A stretch of 6,009 nt of DNA from Bacteroidota bacterium (GCA_023430465.1 JAEZAM010000096.1:1-6009); one strand, 5' to 3'. Shown: positions 1 through 4,913, numbered from the stretch's first letter. Made by a program: numbers and translations. Notes: generated by a model from the sequence alone, not told the origin.

Positions 1-327
1 GTCGTATGCAGCGAGAATGATTTCTGTATCACCCTGTGTGTGGAAGAGGTAGCCTTCATTTTGCAGTTCTTTCCGCAGCTCGATGTAGTTATAGATTTCT
101 CCGTTATAGACGATACTGTATCGTTGACGATAGTGAAGCGGTTGGGCAGCGGCCGCGCTGAGATCGATGATAGCCATCCGGCGATGGCCGAGGATGCAGG
201 AGGCGGTGGCATTTTTCCAGAAGCCTTCTCCATCTGGACCCCTGTGCGCAATGGCGTCCGTCATTTTCTTGACTTCATCAAGGGTAAATCGGGGATAAGG
301 TTGGATAATACCGGCAATGCCACACAT
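1..327 (-). CDS. asnB: Asparagine synthetase (glutamine-hydrolysing), N-terminal part only
   Basis: This is the first 109 codons of a class II glutamine amidotransferase of the AsnB family; the rest lies beyond the left edge. AsnB makes asparagine from aspartate, ATP and glutamine-derived ammonia in the cytoplasm. The protein begins MCGIAGI, so Cys2 becomes the N-terminal nucleophile after Met removal, which fixes the start at 327. Other family signatures follow in order: HRGPDGEGFW (about residues 28-37), LGHRRMAIIDLS (about 46-57), the glutamine-binding VYNGEIYNY (about 72-80) and GDTEIILAAYD at the cut end. Full-length relatives are usually above 550 residues, with a C-terminal ATP-pyrophosphatase synthetase domain that is not visible here. 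Some family members serve surface-polysaccharide or secondary-metabolite pathways, so the exact role cannot be settled from this fragment. A weak AGGA lies about 10 nt before the ATG. The gene is co-oriented with the upstream operon but separated from it by about 300 nt of repeats. Confidence 0.93.
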   Translation of the reverse strand, partial: MCGIAGIIQPYPRFTLDEVKKMTDAIAHRGPDGEGFWKNATASCILGHRRMAIIDLSAAAAQPLHYRQRYSIVYNGEIYNYIELRKELQNEGYLFHTQGDTEIILAAYD

Positions 328-410
328 ACTGTAAATATCCTAAAATAATCCCAGTAGGCCGGTCCGCTGTTAACCCCGTGTTCCCATTAACCCCGGGGTT
401 GTCCCCGCCA

Positions 411-455
411 GACCCTGTGCACCCTCTTTTAACCCCGGGTTTAAACCCGGGGTTA
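411..455. repeat. Repeat unit copy 1 with perfect 26-bp palindrome
   Basis: This 45-bp block matches 556-600 at 44 of 45 positions. Its last 26 bases (430-455) form a perfect palindrome with half-site TAACCCCGGGTTT, and the preceding linker includes ACCCTGTGCACCCTC. The palindrome has no unpaired loop, so it could form a cruciform or a transcript hairpin. It lacks an adjoining T-run on the minus (sense) strand, so it is not a standard intrinsic terminator. Confidence 0.85.
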
Positions 456-555
456 TTCCAGCCCTCAGTCTGCGGGCAGAACGAAGACCTGTGATGCCAC
501 TAATGCCAAGTCCGCTAAGTCTACGCTGTGATTAATCCCGGGTTGGTGCCTGCCT

Positions 556-600
556 GACCCTGTGCACCCTCTTTTAACCCCGGGTTTAAGCCCGGGGTTA
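556..600. repeat. Repeat unit copy 2 with near-perfect palindrome
   Basis: This is the second copy of the 45-bp block, differing from 411-455 only at base 590 (G instead of A). That single change disrupts one pair near the centre of the 26-bp palindrome (575-600), leaving outer arms TAACCCCGGG and CCCGGGGTTA. It lies about 30 nt downstream of the stop codon of the lipoprotein gene on the minus strand, a typical place for extragenic palindromic repeats. Confidence 0.85.
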
Positions 601-630
601 AGGAACACGGCCGCTTTCTGGGATAATGCC

Positions 631-1269
631 TCAGAAACGAATGGGGAGGCGGGCCACCACATCGTCCCAGCTTATCACCAGGTTGGCGCCGTCTTCCGCC
701 CGTTCAAATTCGATGGTAAGATATTCGATCGACGGATGATTATTGGTGGTCGGGATATCAAAGCGATGCACATCTTTTGAAGTATCCTGCTCCAGGCCCC
801 AGCTATCGATGTTGGAATTCAGGACAATCGTCCATTTTGTGCTGTCGGGAATGCAGTAAAGGATATATCGTCCGGGGGCGACACGTACGTTATTGATCTG
901 TGCTGGTTTGTAAAACTGGATCTCGGTGGATTCATTTGCCCCCATTCTCCAGGGCTTCCCGGGCTTTACAATATCGGCAAGGCGGCGCTTCCCCAGGTGC
1001 GGACGACTGTAGATCACCCTTGCCAAAGGAGGAGCGATGTTCTTCGTGGCCATTTTCAGCTTGGGGTATTCAATCGGGAAATAGCTCATGTCCATCGGGG
1101 ACACATCGATCTTCGCATAATTGCTGCTGGCTTCGCCGGTTGGCAGATCAGGAGCGGGAATGGTCCTGTTTTCCGTTGGAATCGGGCTGGCAGCAGGTTG
1201 TTGCCGGTCACGGCAGGATCCAAAGATCGTCAGTAAGCCTGTTAGAAAGATCACCCCGCGAACGCCCAT
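631..1269 (-). CDS. DUF2911 family protein, probable lipoprotein
   Basis: The 212-residue product has an N-terminal hydrophobic segment (about residues 3-18) ending in FGSC, a lipobox-like site with Cys19 as the candidate lipidated residue, then a Pro/Thr/Ser-rich linker (about 20-50). The rest matches the DUF2911 family: SPMDMSYFPIEYP (58-70), ARVIYSRPHLGKR (83-95), PGKPWRMGANESTEI (103-117), PGRYILYCIPD (132-142), KWTIVLN (145-151) and TSKDV (163-167). The family's molecular function is unknown to me. The ATG at 1269 is preferred over an in-frame TTG at 1302, because it puts the signal peptide at the terminus and leaves 10 nt after the stop of the upstream paralogue, which suggests translational coupling. 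It is the last gene of the apparent sdpR operon and is followed by palindromic repeats. An outer-membrane or periplasmic lipoprotein location is inferred. Confidence 0.85.
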   Translation of the reverse strand: MGVRGVIFLTGLLTIFGSCRDRQQPAASPIPTENRTIPAPDLPTGEASSNYAKIDVSPMDMSYFPIEYPKLKMATKNIAPPLARVIYSRPHLGKRRLADIVKPGKPWRMGANESTEIQFYKPAQINNVRVAPGRYILYCIPDSTKWTIVLNSNIDSWGLEQDTSKDVHRFDIPTTNNHPSIEYLTIEFERAEDGANLVISWDDVVARLPIRF

Positions 1270-1279
1270 ATATTCATCA

Positions 1280-1837
1280 TTAATAAGTAAAGGGAACCGC
1301 AATTTTTACTTTTTCCCATGCAATAATAAGATTTATCACTCCATTATTTTTTTCAAAGGTCATAGCGAGTGATTCAACCGGTTCGCTGAGGGTCTGGACA
1401 GGCACATCCACGCGCGCCACATCTTTGGATGGGTTGTATTTGAAGGAGCCCCAGATATCTGTCTCTTTGTTGATGATAATGGTCCACGATTCCTGGTTCA
1501 CAATTGCATAAATAGTGTATCGGCCTTTCGCTACCTTTTTGCCGCCAACGGTGACGGGCTTGTAAAACTCCACTTCCGTTGCTTCATTTGCGCCCAGCCG
1601 CCAGAGCTTGCCATATTCTACCAGATTGCCGAAAATAGGGCGGCCCTCCTTCCGTGGCCTGCTATAGAGCACGCGCGCTACAACCGGCTCAACCGGCTTT
1701 CCCTGAACTCTCAGCGACGGATAATCAACCGGGTAGTAACATACATCCATGGGTGATTTATCAACCACAGGCAGCACCTGCGCTTGCGCGGTATGGATGG
1801 CGAGAGTCAAAATGGCGATGGATAGCATGTGTTTCAT
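1280..1837 (-). CDS. DUF2911 family protein, secreted/periplasmic
   Basis: The 185-residue product starts with a signal peptide (MKHMLSIAILTLAIHTAQA, probable cleavage after Ala19) and has no lipobox cysteine. The mature part is a full DUF2911 domain colinear with the downstream neighbour: DKSPMDVCYYPVDYP (26-40), ARVLYSRPRKEGR (54-66), GKLWRLGANEATEVEFYKP (76-94), KGRYTIYAI (104-112), SWTIIIN (117-123), DIWG (127-130) and NPSKDV (135-140). The two genes look like a tandem duplication in which one copy stayed soluble and the other became a lipoprotein. The ATG at 1837 is chosen over an upstream TTG at 1852 because it starts the signal peptide exactly. It lies 32 nt after the acpH-like gene. 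That gap contains TAATTTTG on the minus strand, a match to the Bacteroidota -7 box, but without a good -33 element. Function is unknown. Confidence 0.87.
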   Translation of the reverse strand: MKHMLSIAILTLAIHTAQAQVLPVVDKSPMDVCYYPVDYPSLRVQGKPVEPVVARVLYSRPRKEGRPIFGNLVEYGKLWRLGANEATEVEFYKPVTVGGKKVAKGRYTIYAIVNQESWTIIINKETDIWGSFKYNPSKDVARVDVPVQTLSEPVESLAMTFEKNNGVINLIIAWEKVKIAVPFTY

Positions 1838-1869
1838 AAAAAATAATTGCAAAATTAATCAAATCGGGT

Positions 1870-2472
1870 TCATGCCCGCACCTGTTCGCGCAGTGCGCGA
1901 AGCTGCTCTGCGGCGAAGGGTCGCACGTCTGCCCAGAATTGACGAAAAGAATGCTCCAATAGTTGATAGTTATCCCGGAATATCCTGATGGCTGGAAAAG
2001 GGTCATCCATATATGCAGCACGGCGGACCAGCCCACTGAAACTTTTCTCGATGCCTTCCTTTTGGCGATAGCCCAGCAACCAGTTGTGTTGTTTCATATA
2101 GGGAAACATAGCCGCAAAACCTTGAGGGAGCCAGGAGCGGTTGTGTTCAAGAGCATCATAAACGCCGGCGGCGAAAGCTTCAAGACCGGATGGCAGGAAC
2201 ACATCGTCCTGGCGGGCGAGGAAATGATCATACACAATGTCGACAAAGGCACCGCTATAGAGCCGGTATTCAGGCCGGAATACGTCCATCGCCGCTCGGG
2301 TTGCGGCATGCGTGTCCGTATAATTATCGATCAGGCGATGAAGGGTGATCCCGGTCCGGATTGCATCGGGATAGTCAAATTGTTTACGCCCTTTTACAAA
2401 GTCACTGATCATATTGCCGGTGATGACGGCTTCATTACCAAATGACAGCACTGCATGGGCGAGATAATTCAT
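1870..2472 (-). CDS. acpH: Acyl carrier protein phosphodiesterase (AcpH family)
   Basis: The 200-residue protein belongs to the ACP phosphodiesterase family (DUF479). The characterised E. coli enzyme (193 residues by recall) removes the 4'-phosphopantetheine group from holo-ACP, giving apo-ACP. The N-terminus MNYLAHAVLS and the following GNMISDFVKG place Asp24 at the position equivalent to the essential Asp24 of E. coli AcpH. Further conserved acidic and histidine positions are GITLHRLIDNYTDTH (41-55) and VDIVYDHFLARQ (77-88), consistent with the HD-like metal-dependent fold. Length and start agree with the family, with no truncation. The gene begins 4 nt after the stop of the SdpI-like gene, so it is almost certainly cotranscribed with it, and its start has no clear Shine-Dalgarno. 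The link between a lipid-synthesis cofactor hydrolase and an SdpI/DUF2911 operon is not explained by known pathways. Confidence 0.88.
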   Translation of the reverse strand: MNYLAHAVLSFGNEAVITGNMISDFVKGRKQFDYPDAIRTGITLHRLIDNYTDTHAATRAAMDVFRPEYRLYSGAFVDIVYDHFLARQDDVFLPSGLEAFAAGVYDALEHNRSWLPQGFAAMFPYMKQHNWLLGYRQKEGIEKSFSGLVRRAAYMDDPFPAIRIFRDNYQLLEHSFRQFWADVRPFAAEQLRALREQVRA

Positions 2473-2476
2473 CGGT

Positions 2477-3145
2477 TTATTTGTTTAACGCACCCTCATT
2501 CATCTTCTTATGTAAACGGTAAGAATAAATGCCGCATACCAGGATTGTTAAGAAAGTTATAACAACAAAGGACACGATCAACGGCTGGGCGGGTAATATT
2601 AAAGACAACACACAAACCGATATCCCCCCGATAAAAAATAATTTTCCCGCGAGCCGATGTGTAAGGCGCCAGTTATCTTCATTGTGAAGGGTCCAGGGCA
2701 GGCGGATGCCGGCAAAATAATTGGGTTTTATATTGTACATATAGTTTCCAAGGAAACACCAGAGGATGCCGAGCGCAAAGAAGATCGACTGCATGCTGAT
2801 CCGCAAAACTCCTTTCACGGTCGTATCGATGATGACCCAGGAGATAAATGTCATGAGCAGGGCGATCGCCTGAGCCATTCGTTTGAGCCGGGGCTTATTT
2901 TCTGCGGCTGATTTCTTCGGATCGATCTTGTAAACCTGGGGCAACAGGAAATAGTTGGCCAGTGCAATAGCAGCCATCAAGATTACCGGGAACCAAATTT
3001 CCGATTTTGATCCGGTACGGTCAGGATTGCCATTCATATCAAAATGAAGCGCAACCGTTTCAGGAAGACCGGGATAAAGAATAGCCAGCCCCACAACCGG
3101 TGATATGATGGCCAGGGGAATGAGTACGCGAAATATCTGTTTCAT
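2477..3145 (-). CDS. SdpI family integral membrane protein (DUF1648 + SdpI)
   Basis: The 222-residue membrane protein has about six hydrophobic segments (roughly residues 5-24, 50-70, 92-110, 118-136, 166-184 and 188-208). The first loop carries a DUF1648 signature, LPETVALHFDMNGNPDR (27-43). The SdpI signature follows at about 133-170: GNYMYNIKPNYFAGIR, PWTL, DNWRLTHRLAGKLF. In Bacillus subtilis SdpI gives immunity to the SdpC killing toxin and sequesters the repressor SdpR at the membrane. Homologues are widespread without any toxin gene, as here, so immunity is only one possibility. The ATG lies 2 nt after the repressor stop codon, and the repressor's last codons supply an AGAGG ribosome-binding site 5 nt before it. 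This arrangement supports translational coupling and the classical sdpRI pairing. Confidence 0.88.
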   Translation of the reverse strand: MKQIFRVLIPLAIISPVVGLAILYPGLPETVALHFDMNGNPDRTGSKSEIWFPVILMAAIALANYFLLPQVYKIDPKKSAAENKPRLKRMAQAIALLMTFISWVIIDTTVKGVLRISMQSIFFALGILWCFLGNYMYNIKPNYFAGIRLPWTLHNEDNWRLTHRLAGKLFFIGGISVCVLSLILPAQPLIVSFVVITFLTILVCGIYSYRLHKKMNEGALNK

Positions 3146-3147
3146 AA

Positions 3148-3411
3148 TTACCTCTTTTTCGTTTTAAACTGAAGGAACCATTTCATGATCTCATCTACTA
3201 CGGTCGTATTGAGGGCATAATAAACATATTGTCCCTCTTTGGTGGCGGTCACCAACCCGGCCTGTTTGAGCAGGTCCAGGTGATGGGAAATGCTGGGCCC
3301 TGATATATTGAATCGCTCCACGATCTCCCCCGCCGTCATGTCGCGCTCCTGCAAATACTCCAGAATCTGCCGCCGCGTAGGGTCATTGAGGGCCTTAAAT
3401 GCACTGTTCAT
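3148..3411 (-). CDS. ArsR-family transcriptional repressor, SdpR-like
   Basis: The 87-residue protein is a single winged helix-turn-helix domain. It opens with MNSAFKALNDPTRRQILEYL (1-20), typical of the SdpR/autorepressor branch of the ArsR family. A recognition helix follows (SGPSISHHLDLLKQAGLV, 37-54), then the wing (TKEGQYVYYALN, 57-68). It has no cysteine, so the metal-binding CxC site of classical ArsR proteins is absent. The ATG at 3411 is preferred over an upstream in-frame TTG at 3441 because it fits the family N-terminus and because the TTG lies inside the predicted operator. The gene is first in a minus-strand operon with the SdpI-like gene only 2 nt downstream. By analogy with B. 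subtilis it would repress its own operon, with relief when the membrane partner binds it; this is inferred from the pairing and the operator. Confidence 0.9.
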   Translation of the reverse strand: MNSAFKALNDPTRRQILEYLQERDMTAGEIVERFNISGPSISHHLDLLKQAGLVTATKEGQYVYYALNTTVVDEIMKWFLQFKTKKR

Positions 3412-3428
3412 GAACAATTGATTCGTTA

Positions 3429-3454
3429 AATATTTAGACAAATATCTAAATATT
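3429..3454. promoter_or_regulatory. Probable SdpR-like operator (inverted repeat)
   Basis: This is a perfect inverted repeat with 10-bp arms, AATATTTAGA (3429-3438) and TCTAAATATT (3445-3454), separated by 6 bp. AT-rich symmetric sites of this size are usual for ArsR-family dimers. It covers the predicted -7 box and transcription start of the repressor gene, so binding would block the promoter. The assignment to the adjacent regulator is inferred from position. Confidence 0.7.
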
Positions 3455-3469
3455 CTGTTTCATTTCAAA
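3439..3469 (-). promoter_or_regulatory. Promoter of the sdpR-like operon
   Basis: Read on the minus strand, TTTG (3469-3466) is followed after 19 nt by GATATTTG (3446-3439). The latter matches the Bacteroidota -7 consensus TAnnTTTG at every defined base except the first. The spacing fits the primary sigma factor of the phylum. The -7 box lies inside the inverted repeat proposed as the operator, and the start codon at 3411 would have a leader of roughly 20 nt. Confidence 0.6.
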
Positions 3470-3487
3470 ACCCAATTCGGATGCAAC

Positions 3488-3530
3488 GGTGGATTTCGAT
3501 GTATGAATGGTGGATATCGGCTGATGTATG
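3488..3530. repeat. Imperfect tandem direct repeat in the divergent intergenic region
   Basis: Copy A (3488-3505) reads GGTGGATTTCGATGTATG. Copy B (3509-3530) begins GGTGGATATCGG and ends with the same GATGTATG, with one substitution and a 4-nt insertion. The copies are about two helical turns apart and lie between the divergent repressor and secreted-protein genes, about 100 nt or more upstream of the rightward promoter. They could be a distal regulator site or a small duplication; the role is unknown. Confidence 0.5.
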
Positions 3531-3561
3531 GTTTTGTGGTTTGCGCGTGTTTTAACATCGT

Positions 3562-3623
3562 TTAACAGCGCCTTCCATTGGTCACAATTAGCTTGTGTAC
3601 GGCTGTAACCTAAAATACATTTG
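3562..3623 (+). promoter_or_regulatory. Promoter and conserved upstream module, secreted paralogue 1
   Basis: The -7 box is TACATTTG (3616-3623), a full match to TAnnTTTG, with TTG at 3593-3595 as a weak -33 element 20 nt upstream. A 23-bp block (3562-3584) starting TTAACA and ending TCCATTGGTCA matches the block at 4288-4310 at 20 of 23 positions. GGCTGTAAC (3601-3609) is repeated exactly upstream of the second paralogue, 6 nt before the -7 box in both. The upstream block would sit at about -67 to -45 from the start of transcription, a usual place for an activator. The 3551-3560 decamer TTTAACATCG is a partial second copy of the start of the block. Confidence 0.65.
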
Positions 3624-3690
3624 CTGCGTCATACTTACCACCGCGGTTAAAAAAGAAAAAGAAAACCATAACCACAAATAACTAAGTAAA

Positions 3691-4125
3691 ATGAAAAAGA
3701 TCATCATCACCCTCGCAATCGCCTTTAGTAGTGTGATTGCCTTTGCAGGAGAAGTCAACGTAAGTTCTAACATCCTCAACTCATTTGGCAGAGACTTCGC
3801 AGGTGCTACCGGCGTACAATGGACCACAGGCAACAAGCTCGCCAAAGCATCATTCGTATTCAATGGTCAGCACGTGATCGCCTTCTACAATCTGGATGGC
3901 GAACTCATGGGTATCACAAGGAACATCACTTCTCTTGATCTTCCACTGTACCTGCAAACAAGTTTGAAGAAGGATTACCAGGACTACTGGATCTCTGACC
4001 TGTTCGAGCTTTCCAATGATAATGGTACCAGCTATTATATCACGCTTCAGAACGCTGATGGCAGTGTTGTTCTCAAATCATCTGAAGTGAAATGGACAGT
4101 GTATAAAAAATACTCCAAAGCATAA
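3691..4125 (+). CDS. Small secreted protein, PepSY-like, paralogue 1
   Basis: The 144-residue product has a clear signal peptide (positively charged MKK, hydrophobic core, AFA at 17-19 with cleavage before Gly20), so it is exported to the periplasm or beyond. The mature part resembles the small secreted PepSY-like proteins common in Chitinophagaceae: an FAGATGVQW segment followed by KASFVFNG, AFYNLDGELMG, a Leu-Pro step (SLDLPLYL) and GTSYYITLQ. It is a paralogue of the product at 4387-4833, sharing these landmarks in the same order. There is no lipobox, catalytic motif or membrane anchor. The start has no Shine-Dalgarno site; an A-rich tract (about 3649-3664) in the roughly 60-nt leader may aid ribosome loading. 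It is monocistronic, with its own promoter and terminator. The biochemical role is unknown; assignment to the PepSY-like group is by pattern only. Confidence 0.8.
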   Translation: MKKIIITLAIAFSSVIAFAGEVNVSSNILNSFGRDFAGATGVQWTTGNKLAKASFVFNGQHVIAFYNLDGELMGITRNITSLDLPLYLQTSLKKDYQDYWISDLFELSNDNGTSYYITLQNADGSVVLKSSEVKWTVYKKYSKA

Positions 4126-4163
4126 GCAGCACGCGAACCATTTTGGTGTGTGGTAAAAACAAG

Positions 4164-4192
4164 CCCCGCTCTTCGAAAGAAGACGGGGTTTT
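4164..4192 (+). terminator. Intrinsic terminator after secreted paralogue 1
   Basis: The stem CCCCG-C-TCTTC pairs with GAAGACGGGG through 10 base pairs with one bulged C, closed by a GAAA tetraloop (4175-4178) and followed by TTTTG. It lies about 40 nt after the stop codon. The left flank is A-rich (AAAAAC), so it could also stop minus-strand transcription. Confidence 0.85.
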
Positions 4193-4287
4193 GTATTTGA
4201 GTGGCCTCCCCTCACCAGCTTTATTGTATTGCATCACCACGTTGAGTGATTTTTCGTCATCGTAGTTATTGAAAAATGTTATATCCA

Positions 4288-4348
4288 TTAACAACACCAT
4301 CCATTGGTCAAGTATCACTTTGCAGGGCTGTAACAATAAATAATTTTG
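4288..4348 (+). promoter_or_regulatory. Promoter and conserved upstream module, secreted paralogue 2
   Basis: TTTG (4319-4322), an 18-nt spacer and TAATTTTG (4341-4348) make a good Bacteroidota promoter. Upstream, a 23-bp block (4288-4310) starts TTAACA and ends TCCATTGGTCA, matching 3562-3584 at 20 of 23 positions. GGCTGTAAC (4326-4334) is identical to the copy before paralogue 1 and again lies 6 nt from the -7 box. Conservation of both blocks and their spacing, while the rest of the intergenic sequence differs, points to a shared transcription factor. The predicted leader is about 30 nt. Confidence 0.7.
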
Positions 4349-4386
4349 TATCGTCTAACAGACATTAAACCTTTAAACCTTAGATC

Positions 4387-4833
4387 ATGAAAAAGAATTT
4401 ATTCCTGCTGGCTATGTTGATGTCAGCTACAATCCTCACAGCATCTGCAAGTCCTGCAGCCGGAGCTGATCCCCGAACCGAAAAAAACTTTCAACAGCAA
4501 TTTGCTGGTGCGCAGAACGTACACTGGGAGAAAGTGGGTGAGGGCTTTTCAAAAGTGTCATTTACCTGGGGTGGTCATCGCACCGAAGCCTACTACGATC
4601 AGAGTGGTCAACTTGCCGGTTCGATCCGCGGCCTGTTTTTTGAGCAACTTCCGCTCAGCGTAGTGCGCGCTGTGGGTTCTTCGTTCAGGGATGCCGTGGT
4701 GATCGAAGTGCGTGAGATCACCAATGACGAAGGCACTAACTACCGTCTCGTATTGGAAAAAAACAACAAGAAGTTCAAAGTTCGGCTGAACAGCTATGGT
4801 GCTTTGATCGAAAAGGAACGAATCAGGAATTAA
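4387..4833 (+). CDS. Small secreted protein, PepSY-like, paralogue 2
   Basis: The 148-residue product has a signal peptide (MKKNLFLLAMLM..., ASA at 19-21 before the probable cleavage site). The mature domain is colinear with paralogue 1: FAGAQNVHW, KVSFTWGG, AYYDQSGQLAGSIRG, LPLSV, then EITNDEGTNYRLVL. The C-terminal third is Lys/Arg-rich and diverges from paralogue 1. No lipobox, enzyme motif or surface-attachment tail is visible. The ATG at 4387 follows an A/T-rich leader without a Shine-Dalgarno site. The gene has its own promoter and a strong terminator, so the two paralogues appear to be transcribed separately but controlled alike. The function is not known. An extracytoplasmic binding or inhibitor-like role would fit a PepSY-like fold but is speculation. 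Confidence 0.8.
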   Translation: MKKNLFLLAMLMSATILTASASPAAGADPRTEKNFQQQFAGAQNVHWEKVGEGFSKVSFTWGGHRTEAYYDQSGQLAGSIRGLFFEQLPLSVVRAVGSSFRDAVVIEVREITNDEGTNYRLVLEKNNKKFKVRLNSYGALIEKERIRN

Positions 4834-4860
4834 GAGAGTGGAACTGAAGAACCGTGTGTT

Positions 4861-4895
4861 ACGTGCCCTGTTGAAAAACGGGGCACGTTTGTTTT
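4861..4895 (+). terminator. Intrinsic terminator after secreted paralogue 2
   Basis: ACGTGCCCTGTT (4861-4872) pairs with AACGGGGCACGT (4877-4888) over 12 bp with one G-T wobble, closed by a GAAA tetraloop and followed by TTGTTTT. It begins 27 nt after the stop codon. The GAAA tetraloop is shared with the terminator of paralogue 1. Confidence 0.9.
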
Positions 4896-4905
4896 GTCAA
4901 TAATG

Positions 4906-4913
4906 TAAATTTG
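4906..4913 (+). promoter_or_regulatory. Predicted -7 box of the DHS-like gene
   Basis: TAAATTTG matches the Bacteroidota -7 consensus fully and lies just after the upstream terminator, about 65 nt before the start codon. The only TTTG candidates upstream (4888-4891 and 4893-4896) are closer than the usual spacing, so the -33 element is weak. Confidence 0.5.

Larger units (their letters stand above)
376..610. repeat. Palindrome-rich intergenic element (REP/BIME- or MITE-like)
   Basis: This 235-bp non-coding element lies between two co-oriented genes. It contains two related units (388-455 and 532-600), each made of a short palindrome-like block, a linker and a long palindrome, with a 76-bp unrelated spacer between them. 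Its ends form an imperfect terminal inverted repeat. The left end reads CCGTGTTCC, then CA, then TTAACCCCGGG; the right end, read on the minus strand from 610, gives CCGTGTTCC directly followed by TTAACCCCGGG. The spacer contains a short minus-strand reading frame that looks repeat-derived rather than genic. No transposase is encoded here, so any mobility would have to be driven from elsewhere. The element could instead be a dispersed extragenic palindrome that affects mRNA ends. Calling it mobile is inference; the repeats and inverted ends are seen directly. Confidence 0.6.

Noticed and set aside
430..455. The 26-bp palindrome as a classical intrinsic terminator of the minus-strand operon
   Set aside because: There is no T-run downstream on the sense strand; the sequence after the palindrome is AAAAGAGGG. 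It may still fold or affect RNA stability.
364..615. CCGCT at 364-368 and 611-615 as a target-site duplication flanking the palindromic element
   Set aside because: The left copy is 7 nt away from the inverted-repeat end while the right copy abuts it. Five bases in GC-rich DNA are expected by chance.
465..662. Minus-strand 65-codon reading frame running through the repeat region
   Set aside because: It overlaps the end of the DUF2911 lipoprotein gene in another frame and consists mainly of the repeat unit and spacer, so it is best seen as repeat-derived translation.
1963..2445. Plus-strand open frame of 160 codons
   Set aside because: It is antisense to the well-supported acpH gene and shows no protein-family pattern.
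2477..3411. A complete toxin-immunity system with an SdpC-like toxin
   Set aside because: Only the repressor-like and SdpI-like genes are present. None of the neighbouring exported proteins resembles SdpC, so immunity to a local toxin is not supported.
4073..4336. Minus-strand open frame of 87 codons between the two secreted paralogues
   Set aside because: It runs through the terminator of paralogue 1 and the conserved promoter block of paralogue 2, and its product has no recognisable features.
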